This document shows, piece after piece, positions 50,951 to 63,326 of a stretch of 64,000 nucleotides of DNA (its first letter is position 1; every line of letters starts with the position of its first letter). The DNA lies in assembly GCF_018143015.1 (NCBI RefSeq), contig NC_054741.1, forward strand, positions 46,368,548 through 46,432,547, written 5' to 3'. Origin of the DNA: Lytechinus variegatus (Eukaryota; Echinodermata; Echinoidea; Temnopleuroida; Toxopneustidae). The notes under the pieces were generated by a model, which saw nothing but the letters and a program-made list of their open reading frames with translations, had not been told where the DNA came from and made no database searches. The translations under genes were made by a program, and so were the position numbers.

Positions 50951-51586
50951 GGTCCCAGGATGAGTTTAGAAAGGCACCTGGATGAAAGCATGAAGTCTCA
51001 CCTAAACTTGGTATGTAGCGTAGTCAGCAGCCAGCAAAAGACCATAGAACACCTCCAAGCACAACTAGATACCATGTCCCTCAACACGGATGGCCAACTC
51101 CTGTGGCGCATCACCGACTACGCCGATAAGTTCTCCAGAGCCAAGAGCGAGGATGAGGTCGAGTTGGTCAGTCCTCCATTCTTCACTGGCCGCTACGGCT
51201 ACAAACTCCAAGTGTCCATCTTCCCAAATGGCAACGGCTCTGGCGAGGGGGAGCATGTTTCAGTATACATCCGTGTGACCCACGGGGACTTTGACTCGTT
51301 GCTCCGGTGGCCGTTCACCTTCCCGATCTCCTTTACGCTGCTGGACCAGAACGAGGATCCAAACAAACGAATGCACATCAAGGAATCCTTCACGCCTGAT
51401 CCAACGTGGAAGAACTTCCAGAGACCCAGCAAGGATGTCCATGTCCTAGGGTACGGCTACCCGACCTTCGTCTCACACAACTTCCTGAGGACGAGGGACT
51501 ATGTAAAGGATGATGTCATGTTTCTTAGGGTGCGTGTAGACTGCTCTAGCTCCATCAAAATCAAGAATGACTCCCAATCATCGTAG
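50951..51586 (+). CDS. TRAF4 last coding exon: coiled coil and MATH (TRAF-C) domain
   Basis: The exon enters in phase 0 after TTCATTCCAG and runs 211 codons to a TAG stop at 51584-51586. GPRMSLERHLDESMKSHLNL finishes the last zinc finger. About 25 residues with a weak heptad pattern (VVSSQQKTIEHLQAQLDTM) form the short coiled coil typical of TRAF4. The MATH domain then runs from DGQLLWRI (about residue 47 of the exon) to VFLR-like MFLRVRV (about 196). Family landmarks include YGYKLQVS, FPNGNGSGEGEHVSVYIRV, WPF, LLDQ, PDPTWKNFQRP, GYGYPTFVSH and YVKDDVMFLR. TRAF-C trimerises and binds receptor or adaptor tails. The GC content is clearly higher than the flanks. The first methionine (50960) is internal and not a start. 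Confidence 0.98.
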   Translation, partial: GPRMSLERHLDESMKSHLNLVCSVVSSQQKTIEHLQAQLDTMSLNTDGQLLWRITDYADKFSRAKSEDEVELVSPPFFTGRYGYKLQVSIFPNGNGSGEGEHVSVYIRVTHGDFDSLLRWPFTFPISFTLLDQNEDPNKRMHIKESFTPDPTWKNFQRPSKDVHVLGYGYPTFVSHNFLRTRDYVKDDVMFLRVRVDCSSSIKIKNDSQSS

Positions 51587-52182
51587 CATTGGTCACACCT
51601 CTGCTGTGAACTTGTATGCAAATAATAATCCTTTTTGCTTCCAGTCTTTAGTAGAAGTGGTCAAACACTAGCCAAAGTCTTCAGATTTATAGGTTTGAAT
51701 GCGACTGCAGTACTGATAGCTACTCTCCAGTACTAGATTGAATGAATAATACTGATTTATGAATCTGAGGATGTGCCCAGATATTCCATTTCTCCAATGA
51801 TTTTGTATCAAGACACTGATTCAGAACTGCCATTTTAAAGTTCATTCTAGGTGCAAGAATGACCCTTTTTTAATCAAGATACCCTGGCACTACCCCCATC
51901 ATTCATTACAGAATATGTGTACACAATTGGTTTGTACTGTTTTGATGAAATGACCCTCACACACGCTTTTTCGACTTGATAATGTATCGCTACATTGTCT
52001 AAACTAAAGCACTTTTTATTTTTCTTAACTCTTCATCAAAAGTAATTGTGCACTGCATGTACAAGGGCATATGAATTCTGTTTATAGAAGTATACATCCA
52101 TACTTTGGATATTCTAATCAAGTTAAAATAATATCGATTTTACTCTGCCTTCGCTAATGTAATGGTACATTGTCAGTAGAGA

Positions 52183-52260
52183 TCACCCTCACTTTTAAAG
52201 GATGTCAAATAAAGGATGTCAAATATGTGTCACCCTCACTTTTAAAGGATGTCAAATATG
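52183..52260 (+). repeat. 47-bp tandem duplication in the 3' UTR
   Basis: TCACCCTCACTTTTAAAGG starts at 52183 and again at 52230, each followed by ATGTCAAATA. AAAGGATGTCAAATA is present a third time between them. It is a recent-looking local duplication. Confidence 0.85.
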
Positions 52261-53932
52261 TGTAATATTTGTGAATAGTCGGTCAACTGTCGGCTAATAC
52301 AAGGCCTTGTGGTTACAATGATGAGTGAAAAAAAATGAATTTAATACAACTTTTTCACTTTAAAGACTGTATGGTGAAATATATGACGAATCATTTTCTT
52401 GTATTTAGCCATATGAATTTTAGTTGTAAATTTTTAGTAAAATATGGACCCACGAAGCTTCTCCTCAAGTATTTCACTTCAATTTTATAACTTGAATATA
52501 TTTTTGAGTACCCATCCTATTGTCTTTGTCTTTTAAAATTTGTGACCAAAACATACAGTGGATTGATTAAGTTAACCATTTTTACATGTGCAAATTTTTT
52601 ACTTAGTGAAAGTGTATATAACGCTCAGTCTGAAAGTATTCACTTTTATAATATCTCTTTCGAATTTTTTTGTTTAAATCAATGGACCAGAAAATTTGTG
52701 GTTAAGGTTACAGGAATGAATCAAACAACTCCATTCAAACTACCTCAGATTCCCACTCTAAATCTGACCTCTCTTTGAATGCAAAAGTAATATTTTTTCT
52801 ACATTTTGAACTCAAATTCAACAACTAAATTGTTGTTGTTTACCGGTACCGAACCATGAACTAAGTAAGACCAGAGTTGAGAAAACAGGCCTATATTCTT
52901 CAAGACCAGATAAATCACAATGACAACTAAGCAATAAACTCCAAGATTACCTCTTCCAGTTTAGTTAAGGTCTCTTCAAACTGACATACTGGCTTTTTTT
53001 TCATTCCATTGCAAGCCCGTGATTTTAAAAATTGTATATATCATTGCAAGTTAGAGTATTCTATACCCAATTGCATAATGTAAATCCAGTAAACTTTAAA
53101 TTTCTGCTTAATCCCATGAGAACATGCTCTCTTGTTGAGGTTCCTAATTGCTTACAGTAACATATTTATTTTACCTTTGAACAGTTTAATGATTCAAGTT
53201 CCATATTTATTTTCCTCTCTATCTATTTGTGTCTATTTATGTGCCTTATGTGAGATTAGTCATTAACCTTGCTCCTATAACATTCCTTATTCCATACACC
53301 ATGTTTCTCTATCACTTATTGAGATAAAATTTTAAAAGTAAATTTTCTTTTCTATAATTTATATGCCTAAATTATGTATTTCCCACTTGCCCTCCCTCAC
53401 CTCAGCCTACTATCAATGTAAACTGTATCATTTTCTGTCGCGAAAAGAATATTTACATTGATAATTTGTGTATGATTGTTTGTGCATTCTAAGTGAATCT
53501 GAAAACAATTAAGAACTTGTCCTTTTAAAAAAAGTTTGTTATGGTGTTTGTTTTCCACAAGATATCTATCCTCCCAGTACAATTCCAATTATATTACAAG
53601 ACTGCATCGTTATAAAATTGTGAAATACACATGTCAGGTGAATTTTCAGAACAGGTCTGATGTGCTCCTTTTTAGATGATGATTTTTTTTTTTAGCCTTT
53701 CTCTCAGTACAAAAAAAATACAAAGTGATAGTTTATTACAACCAGTACTAATATTTCCTGATTCTATATGTTAATAACTTCATGTAAGGGCCTTAGTAGA
53801 AGTTGTACATTAATATTGATTTAGTGCAATAATTTTGTAAAATCGTATAGTTTTGTTTCAAAGTTTTTGTTAGATTGTGTGAATAGTTCTGAGACTGGAA
53901 GTTTACATCAGACAAATGATTGGTGCCATTTT

Positions 53933-54042
53933 CAATCGATTGCAAATATCAATCACAAATCTTTACAATTGATGGCTATTCAATTGACTCTTACTGATTC
54001 AAGAAGCAAACCAGCAATCAATCATAAATTTGCAATCGATTG
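53933..54042. repeat. Inverted repeat around CAATCGATTGCAAAT
   Basis: CAATCGATTGCAAAT at 53933-53947 is repeated in reverse complement, ATTTGCAATCGATTG, at 54028-54042. The sequence between contains further ATCAATCAC / CAATCAATCAT matches, so it behaves as a small foldback element of about 110 bp. CAATCGATTG is itself palindromic. Confidence 0.7.
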
Positions 54043-54636
54043 CAGTACGCTGTGACTGATCTTTTGACCCAAATTGATTTACAAGCGATTGCTCTTTCAT
54101 GGTAATACAAGTAAAATCATTCATTATAGTTCAAGTCAGATGGCTGGCTGTTATGTAAAATAGTTATGTAAAGGGTCTCTTCATAAAAGAAATTTTCCAA
54201 TTCATCCGCATTCTCATATTGATATTTTTAAATCCTAAATTCACCTCTTGCCAAAATGATACTTTCTCCATATTCTTAATTTTTAATGCATTACAGGAAT
54301 TTTTATCATCACTGTTATCTTGTCACAAGACTTGTTTCCCTTGTCAAGTGTTTCCTTGAAGTGAAATCATATGTATAGTTCTTAGGGATGAATATCATGC
54401 CGAAACCTCAACAGAGAACATTACTGTTTTACAACATGGTTTAATAGTTATGGGCCGTTTTTGTTCATTTGGCTTTTGTGGGTTTTTTATTTAGAAAATG
54501 GGAACAATAATTACTAGTTTTGTGTCCCGACCAAACATAGAGGACCCAATGAAAATTCCATAAATAGGGTTTACTTGCTATCTCTATTCTCATCAGAGAG
54601 TTTAGTATAAATTATGTTTGCTGTAGACAGCGATGA

Positions 54637-54652
54637 TGTAAATATGTAAATA
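54637..54652 (+). promoter_or_regulatory. Two abutting Pumilio-type elements
   Basis: TGTAAATA occurs twice head to tail (54637-54644 and 54645-54652). TGTANATA is the consensus RNA site of Pumilio/FBF proteins, which repress and localise mRNAs. Other copies in the presumed 3' UTR are at 52613-52620, 53033-53040 and 55759-55766. Function is inferred from consensus only, and the words are common in AT-rich DNA. Confidence 0.3.
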
Positions 54653-54679
54653 ATAGTGTTTTTAAGATGCTGCTGATCA

Positions 54680-54838
54680 GGGCTCCGTAACACAAAGATT
54701 AGCGATCAATCGCTATATGAACTGACCAGTCAATATCAATGTTACATGCGCAATAGGTTTAAAATACTGACCAGGGGACCAATCAGAGCGGTTCTTCCAT
54801 ATTTGCTATTCAATGCTAAGCTTTGTGTTACAGAGCCC
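54680..54838. mobile_element. Foldback element with GGGCTCCGTAACACAAAG ends
   Basis: GGGCTCCGTAACACAAAG at the left is mirrored by CTTTGTGTTACAGAGCCC at the right, with one difference. The homology continues inward through TTAGC. About 159 bp without coding capacity. It lies within the presumed TRAF4 3' UTR, so it would form a long hairpin in the mRNA. Confidence 0.8.
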
Positions 54839-57272
54839 AGATCTGATGATGCTTTCAAAAGGTGCTTTTTATGAAAAATGATTGACTTGTGACAGGTAGT
54901 CCATCATCATCAAACCTATAACTGGACAAGTACTTCTGCAATGGTTAATATGTAGTACAGTGAGTGATTTCAAGTTTGGTTCTGGTGTTGGTGTTGGAGG
55001 CACAATTTAGATTACTTTCCTAGCTCCTACACCTAATATAAGATGAGATCACAAAAATATGATCCTAATCATATTATTGATAGCTAACACCTAATAAAAT
55101 TCATCCCAGGACCAATTTCATTTGAAGTTTGATGCTAAGCTGATGTGAAAAGGGGCCCAACACCAAGGTCAACACCAAACTTTGAAATCATGTATGTTCA
55201 TTACAAAGCAGTGAATGGGTACTTAACACAGTCTTGTGTGTAGGTTTCATAATGATGTTATACCATTGATGATAAATGCTGTTACAAAATAAGCTGCTTC
55301 AACTGTTTGTTTATGAAAATGAATTTTGAATGAATTATCATTTACAAAAAGTTTTTACTACATATAAGGAACATTATACATGTGTATATGAGTATGTGTA
55401 TCAAAGACTGATGTGTCTGTTGGTTTGTATTCCGAGATTGTATTATTCATTGAAATCTTCCATCATTGATGTTTTCTAGGTTCAAAAAGCAATGTATGTG
55501 TTCAAATGAACATGTGGCGAAGTGTATTAATCCAGATTTCTATCTAAAAGCTGCAAAGTAATGGACAAAACAACCATTTGTACTGGCAAAAAATGTCTTT
55601 GATGTATCACACAGATTTGGTGCGTAAAATTTCATGTTTGTTGTGTGTTGCTGTCGCGATGACATGAATTTGCTGTGTGTTGTAATAATTGCAAAATGAT
55701 TTTGATATTATGGTTGGCTTGTGGTTTGACCATACTGCTAAGGGAAGGAGCAAAGGTTTGTAAATACAGTCAAACCACATAGGATTTTATTTGTTTCCCT
55801 TGATTACATTCACAAAGACTACCTGTTCATTAAAACTGCTTTTATTGTCTGCATTAGGTGGTATTTTTTACAGGTTCCACTGTATCCAAACAGAGAACCA
55901 CTGAGTTTACATCTGCTCAGAGGAACTTGGTAGTGAGGATCAATTATTTACTAAACATCTCGAATCATTGACCTACCGGTATTTTGAACCCCATGTCACC
56001 TCCAAAATTTGATGGTGTGTGGTTATTTCAATACACAAATGCTGCTTTGTTGATAAGTGTATGGGTATATTTACCAACACAAATGTTTTGTTAGGAATAC
56101 TTTTCAGGAATATATGTATACCTTTTAGGTCATTTACTTCATGGCTGGTTACAAGTTATCAATTTCCAAGGTCCAAATGTTGAAATGAAAAGTTTAGAAT
56201 TAAATTTTTTTATGAGGAAGACTGTGATATTGATTTAAAGCTGGAGTATAAATTAGAAATGAGCAGATTTGTTTCTGAAGGCAGGATTCTGCTAACAATC
56301 TTGCTTTACACACATGAAGGTGGTTGTTTTTTTAATAAATATATTAACTTTTTTTGCTTTATAATCTTTAATTGAAACAAAATGCACACTTTTTGAGAGA
56401 GCACGAAATGGTTCATGTTTGGTTAAAAAAAATACACCAGACATAATGTGTGTTCAATATGTGGACAATGAATCACTTTGGTTATGCGACATTTTCTTAA
56501 ACCTGTAAAAAACTTCATTTTGGCTTTATGAAACAACTACTTCCTATATCTATCTGAAGAGCAGGAATTGATTCTGTATCATTTTTAACCACACAATAAA
56601 ATTCAAGATGTGTAAATTCGTATAGTGAAGCCAGTTTTCACAATTTATATTATTCCATAAATATGGTGAAAACTTGGGATAAATTTGATCATTCCAATAC
56701 GGATGTTCATTTTGTATTTTCCATAATATAGAGCTTTTTTAAAATGTACAGTAATGCACAAAAAGACCAGGTAATTTTCAAGTTGCCAGCTTTGCATGTT
56801 TATCATTTTTCAGAACTTCGACTTCAAAGTATCTAATCTCTTTGTGAAAAAAAAACACTTTTCACCTAAATTTATTTGCACTGGAAACAGATTTATCAAC
56901 TATGCACAATAGTCCTCCAAAACTGTACATTGAACATTCTTACATGTTAATGAATTTTGTAAACTGAAGTTTGAACTGTCTTAATCGACTCATTCTGATA
57001 TTACTCATTCCTAAGTGTTCATTGTATTTTACAATCTATCGTTCATTAAATTTTGGAATACAAAACACATTGAAATAGGCATAACCGATTTCTACACCCG
57101 TTTTGACATTGTATTTTGTTAATACATCCCTTTCAAAAGTTGTTACATAATATTGATGTTAATGACAAAGCACTTAATGTATTCACAGAAAGATACTTTT
57201 TGTGTAGATAACTGTAATATACTGGATTTTCTATACCTGTATTATAAGTGTATGATCCAATAACAGAACTTG

Positions 57273-57278
57273 AATAAA
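57273..57278 (+). terminator. Candidate TRAF4 poly(A) signal
   Basis: AATAAA within CTTGAATAAAAGTAG, followed within 60 bases by T/GT-rich sequence (TTTGTTGATAATTC, TTCTGTAGAGG). It is the last good + strand signal before features of the opposite gene become likely. Upstream AATAAA words are alternatives. Confidence 0.35.
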
Positions 57279-59711
57279 AGTAGTTATTCTAAAGGAATAT
57301 TGTTTTCAAATTAATATATTTGTTGATAATTCTCTTCTGTAGAGGTATTGATTTGGGATTGGATTGGTCATGATTTAAAAATATTTTACTAAAAACAGTT
57401 AATGAAATCATCAAAAAGAAAGAAAAAAATTAATTGTGATTAAAATGCAAGAAAAGCTTGGAACAAGTCAAACAATATTTCAATATTGAAATGTAGTCAA
57501 AGCTTCTTTAATATCATTTACATTTTACAAAGAGATAACATAATTTAGATATTTTGGTTGTCATCATTCTTCAATTCAATTGTTTCTGATAAAATGAAAT
57601 GAAGTTTACGGGAGTGGGCATATCCTTTGATTTTTTTTTTCAAGAGAGAAAGAATGGAGGGAGAGAGAAAGGGGGAAAGAGAGAGGGAGCGGGGGATATT
57701 AAAACAAATGTGGGGGCAGGAAAGGTTGATAATAGACCAGTATTAGAAGCAGAAAAATACCAGAGCATTCTACTTCTATTTTTTGATATTGCACAGCATT
57801 TTCGCAATATTCCATATGCTGTTATTGCCATCGAGAGAAACTACTATCGATATCAAAGAAGAAATTCACCCGAACATAAATCAGTTTGGGTGAAAGAAGC
57901 ATATTAATGAAAGTTTGGGAAAACTCCAGCAAAGTTTTTATGGCGATATTGCATGCGATCACCTTTGATTCCTCCCCCCTCATAATTCTACTAATTCTCT
58001 CAATTCCTTCTGATTCTGAACAAGTGTGATCGTGACTTATAATTAAGAGAAGAAAAAAGAATCATCTCTCGAGTGAATAAAATAAATCATACTGTACAAA
58101 AGTTGTTTAGGTCAAAGCATTCGCTATCATAGTTATTTATTTCATTATGATAAATTTTTTCATAATGGCACATATTATCAGCAAAAATATCTGTAATGCA
58201 GTTTTTTAAAGATTATAAATTGTCACAAATCATATAAAATTTACATAGCTATATAAATAAATCTCTACCAAGCTAATAAACTTGGAAAACACAAGTAATC
58301 AAGCAAATTAGAGGGGAATTTTGATGAAATGCGGGATGAAACTGAAATCTACAATAAAGAGAATACATTCTTGTTTCTTTTTAAGACAATATGATAATTA
58401 TCATTCTGCACATTTTCAACCAAAAATGTAAGACAAACAAAAGGTTTAAACGCATGGTGTGTTTCCCAAGACAATTCACTGTACCATGACAAAAACACTT
58501 CCTTTATAAAAATCAAAACCCCATACCATAACTTCAGTAAATCTATATGTAGGTTTCAAGCTTAAATAATCTGATCAGTAGATTAGAGATATTTCCTTCA
58601 GCCAGAAACATGTTGAACTTACCCTGCCCTTACCCCCCCCCCACAAAATATTAGGCTGTTATTAGCACCTAATATTGATGCCTGTATGAAAATGATAAAA
58701 TCAGGGAAAATTTAAACTGAATATTTATCACATTTTATAAATAATTACCATATCATGTATGTCAATTAAAAGCATTTTGTATTGCGCTAAATACAGACAT
58801 TTGTTTTCATCAATACACAAATAGTAAATAAACATTAATCTTTGGACAAAATAAATAATAACTTTATAACCTTGTATTGCCCGCACAAAATTCAAAAGTA
58901 ACATATCATTGTATAACCAATATTTAGAAAACACTCATGATTTTTATGTTTTTTGTCCTCATTCTACATATTCAAGAGTTGTTCAAATTTCGGTAGTTTT
59001 CATGTGCAGTAATTGCATTGTGAAAGTGAAAATTTTAGCAAAATCAGCAAAAATAACACTATCCCATAATTGTCAGCTTTTACAGTAATTACACAAATGA
59101 CTCCATTTATTAGAAGCAGTAGAAATTCTGAACAATGGTACCCAATTTAAATGAAAAAAAGAAGTGGGGTTAATATACAAGTTATTATATGTTTGCATTA
59201 TGGAAATACAACTGATATAGAGAAAAATTGAAGATGTATATTGTTGCTGGAGTAAAAAGACTTTGGCCCAACACTTAAAACTAGAGAACATTCCCAATTT
59301 ATTTTTTACTAGAGGTTCTTCCTGTGTCAAGGTGCAGAATTTGTTTGTCCAAAACCAGCTTGTTCTCTCAAAAAAAAAAACAGATAGTGCACTGCAAAAA
59401 GTTGTAGTGTCAAAATTCCATCGAGATTCCCAAAATCATTTTACAGTGATTTACACCAGTCTTAAATTCATGGTGTTAGATAATTATGCTGTTTTAAATG
59501 TACTTGGTATTATATTCAAACCACATGGTGTATTTTAACATTTGAGGGTGTGTTCCCCTAAGAACACTGACTGGTGTTGTTTTTAACACTGGAGATATTA
59601 TAGTGTGCTGTGGCAGCAATGCCATTGATAGCACTAGCAACAAAATGCAACTTCATGCTTTATGTTCCAGAAGGCACTGTGATATATATATATATAAAAC
59701 AGAGATGTATA

Positions 59712-60038
59712 TTAACAACTTGACTGCTGACTGCCATAATGTGTATACAACCCCTCTGTGCTGAGCCAATTTAATACACACTCAAAACTCACTACATAAC
59801 AAGTGGCTTTGAGCTTCTATAAATCACAGGGTCAGTCCCGAGAATTTTTGTTATAGCGCCATCTGTTGTCCAAATCCGCAGTTTTGATAATCCTGTGATA
59901 TTTCCACCATAGGGGTATTACAGCGCGATGCTGGCACTTAAATCGGACAGTGTTGTAAGCACGTAATATTACAAGGTCCGCACAAAATGCAAACTAGCCA
60001 AGCACATAATATCAAGTGACCCGCAGCCAAGTGGTTAA
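59712..60038. mobile_element. Short element with TTAA ends, piggyBac-like MITE candidate
   Basis: The left end TTAACAACTTGACTGCTGAC is mirrored by a right end whose reverse complement reads TTAACCACTTGGCTGCGGGT. Both ends start exactly at TTAA, the target sequence of piggyBac transposases. The 327-bp interior is more GC-rich than its flanks and holds TATAGCGCCATCTGTTGTCC and TTACAGCGCGATGC words. A (TA)n run lies 16 bases to the left. No transposase frame, so non-autonomous. Confidence 0.55.
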
Positions 60039-61693
60039 ACAAAATGTTTTGACATGTTTGTTGGTGAAGAATCAACATTTCTCAATGGCATGAAAAACAA
60101 AGTCAATAATTTGAAACAAATTTCACAGTGAGATTTGTCTATTTCATGAGGGGGGGGGGACAAGTATTTAACAATTTTTCTGATAAAATCATCTTTGGAA
60201 GTTTTCCTCAAACATATTTGATCTGAATTGCACCTTATTACATTGATCTTTACAGCAAATCAAAAATGCATTTTTTTTAATCCTTTACATGGGAAATGAC
60301 ATTATTTGTAGTCTGACATTTGAAAACATGAAGGAAATATAATATTCCAAGATATGAATCTTTTTGACTCTCTTGAAAATAAAGTACACAATACATTGTC
60401 ACTTTTTCACAACCATAATTTCCTTCTCTCACTACATTCCCAAAATATGAAAAAGAATATATCTAGAAAGTTAATAAAAAGTAATTTTATATTCAACAAA
60501 AATACAGTAACCGCTACAAATTCATTCTTGTAAGGAACAGTTATCAAAACTAATGCATTTTTTTTCAGGGGGGGGGATTCAGCATTTATATAAAAAAAGG
60601 CAGTGGGAATAGTTTTGTTTCTTCTTGATGTATTCTGTTTGTAAGGGAAGAAAGATAAAATGAGAGAGATTACCTTTTCCATAATTACAGGATAAAAAAT
60701 ATCAATTGTATTTGTCAAATATCTTTATATACACTACCCATACAAAAGGAAGAAATGGCTCTTTCTATATATATATGGTATTCTATCGCCTTGCTGTAGA
60801 TCCCATTGAATTGAACGAAGCAATAAATGGATACAAGTATAAAGCAGCTACGTAGAAAAACTCAGCATGTTGCAAAGACAATAGAATAAGAGAGAAGGAT
60901 AAAATTCAAATATATACAGTTTGTTAATAAGCATTGTCATATAATCCTTAAAATAACGTAGCAAATGCGCAAGACATAATATATAAGTTATCAGTGTAAA
61001 CATTAATTAAGACAGTACTGTGATACTCAGTAATATATATCATTCATTCATTATAAACATTATGAGCGTAAAAAAGGCAAAGAAATGCAACAAACTAAGG
61101 ATGGAGAAAGAATTCCACCATGTTTGTCAGATTTCGGAAGAGGATCAAACTCCTATGGAGATATTCTACTGCTGATATACTCACATAAGATCTGTACAAT
61201 TGCTCTCATTTTGCAACTGAAGCCATAAGTATTGACAGAATGTATTAATAAACAAATAACATTTGCGATGGCAAGAATGCTTATCTGTATTAACATTCTT
61301 AAATGTTCATGGTCTATGTGGACTTTAAAAGACAGAAAGCCATAAAAATTGCAATACAATTTTTCCACCTGAAAATAAGATGTATTCCCCCCTGAATTGG
61401 TTGGTGTGTAACTGAAACACTCGATATGACTGAATTGCACAAACAAGGTATTGTTTACAGGACTCAGTTATTTCATGCTTGTCCCAGGTGTTAATGAACA
61501 TGATTCAACATTCACTAGTGAGCTACATGTATAAGCATCATTTCAATACTTATTTGGGCACTTCCATGTGTGTCTGACGAGACATTTCATCTCTAGTCTC
61601 TTAGCTGAATGCTTAGGCAATGAAATATTTTTTTGTCAATGATTAAGTTATAGTGAGAAGTCCTGTGAAAATGAATGAATGAATTAAAGATGA

Positions 61694-61747
61694 AAATGTT
61701 GTGTGTAGTTAGGGACATATAAATGTGCTATACGACACACAACATTT
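61694..61747. repeat. Perfect 13-bp hairpin
   Basis: AAATGTTGTGTGT (61694-61706) is the exact complement of ACACACAACATTT (61735-61747), with a 28-base spacer. It is flanked by GAATGAATGAATTAAAG on the left and TTGAATTGAATTGG on the right. On the minus strand the right flank continues as an AATAAA-containing stretch that could be the 3' tail of an old retroelement; that part is a guess. Confidence 0.6.
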
Positions 61748-62994
61748 GAATTGAATTGGTTTCGTTTATTGAAAACAATACAGCTCGTAGGCTGAAAATG
61801 TTTAATTTACAAGCAAAAAATCATCAGAGATAGTATAATTATACAATGGTGAGAGATAAATCATAAGTTGCGATTGATAGAAAAACAATAAATTGATTTT
61901 CTACTATCATGTTTGAAATCAAAATACATAAACAAATAGGGCTAAATGATCAACAATGAACAAAAGCAGAAGAAAAGTGGTTTAGTTGAAGCAAAGGTCA
62001 AGTGATTGAAATTGAAATAAAGTAAATCTGTTGTGTAGATAAAAATAGAATATTACTTTGAGTTAAAATAATATTGAAAGAAACGGTAAGTTTCAATGTG
62101 CAGTAAGTGTTCATGTTAAAGGAAATTTGATAAATATTTTCATCAAATTTTCAACTCTGATTCACCCATGGACAGCTTATTTTTGTTAATCGTCATGTTT
62201 TACAAGACTACCCAGTAGTACTTTATCATTAGCATACAAACCTCATTTGTATGGACAGCAGGTTGAAAGTGTGAAAATGATTTTTCTAGCATGGAATCGC
62301 CCATTTCAAACTTCAGTGATAGACCTTTAATGATGTTAGTAGGACAGTCCACAAAGCTTCTAGATGATAATTCACTGTGAACAACATCAGGCTCTGTCAA
62401 TCTGATTTGAAGGCTGGTCAGTCTAGGTGAGCAAGATAGCCAGTGTTAATCTACCTACCCTACCAGACTAAAGTCAATCAAGACTGCTTCTCTATTTAAG
62501 ACGATTTATCCCAAATGCCTGCCAGAGCTGAACAGACCAGTGCCCAAATCAAATTGATCAAGTCTGATTAAGTTGACAGATAAAGCACCTCTTGCATGAA
62601 GAGATGTTATTAAGCTAATTAAGCTTTTTGTCACATCCAATCAAAGTCTTCTTGTGGAGTTCAGTTCAGCAGCTGGATTTTCTCTCCGAATACCAACATC
62701 TTGAACTGTTGTGAAAATTACCAAATTATTTAAAAAATACAGAAATTTTACAAGAGATGTAGGTGAGGATGAACTGAAGATGGTTTCATGATATTCTTCC
62801 CCTACTGAACAATTTTGGGAAATCCTAAATGTAAGGAAAAGGAACTCCACCAGTGAAACATAGGCAAAAGGGCATCCCACTTGATCAATGGATCACAAAC
62901 ATAGTGATCAGCAAGCTGAGGTGTCCATCTGAAGAATCATTGGTCTTGTGGTCTCCGAGGCAAGTTTTCCACAGATATAGATGACCATAACAAC

Positions 62995-63270
62995 CATGGG
63001 CCATCGGTTACATGAACGTGGGCTTTCGATCTCTTCGGGCATCTGTCTCATGTGCCTTCGGTCTCAAAGGACTTTGTTAGATTCGCCACATGGATATTTT
63101 AAATAAGGCCTTCAGTCAAGTGACATTCCGTCACTTGGAACATCTCTTGGGTCACTGGTCACATGTGCTTCCAGACTCTTGGACAAACTCAATAAGGCTC
63201 TCCAGTCATGTGAGCATTCATTCTATTGGGACATATGTCATATGTGCCTTCGGTCTTAAGGGACATTAGC
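62995..63270 (-). repeat. Imperfect ~90-bp tandem repeat in the paxillin 3' UTR
   Basis: Three diverged units share CATATGTCATATGTGCCTTC-type words followed by GGTCTCAAAGGAC or GGTCTTAAGGGAC: near 63041, 63141 and 63232. The last two are preceded by AATAAGGC and CAGTCA-GTGA words. It lies 57 bases beyond the paxillin stop codon, so it is probably transcribed. Confidence 0.55.
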
Positions 63271-63326
63271 CATCATTACAAGCCTTGGGTCTATTGAATT
63301 TCAGACATCCACTACTCTACAGAGAC

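Larger units (their letters stand above)
51587..57278 (+). other. Probable TRAF4 3' untranslated region
   Basis: After the stop there is no further exon-like sequence. AATAAA words occur near 52207, 55094, 56334 and 56595 and at 57273-57278. If the last is used the 3' UTR is about 5.7 kb; an earlier one would shorten it. It holds a 47-bp tandem duplication (52183-52260), two foldback sequences (53933-54042 and 54680-54838) and several Pumilio-type TGTANATA words. Extent is inferred without transcript evidence. Confidence 0.45.
57279..63326 (-). other. Intergenic sequence and probable paxillin 3' UTR
   Basis: No exon is visible on either strand. The right part must contain the paxillin 3' UTR, read leftwards from 63326. 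A minus-strand AATAAA (TTTATT on the plus strand) lies at 61765-61770, and others occur further left, so the end is not resolved. Contents: a purine tract at 57640-57700, poly-C and poly-G runs near 58634, 60150 and 60570, a (TA)n run at 59682-59696, the elements at 59712-60038 and 61694-61747, and imperfect ~90-bp repeats at 62995-63270. The rest is AT-rich with nothing I can name. Confidence 0.5.

Noticed and set aside
51065..51442. Minus-strand and shifted frames over the MATH exon
   Set aside because: Shadows of the GC-richer TRAF4 last exon in other frames.
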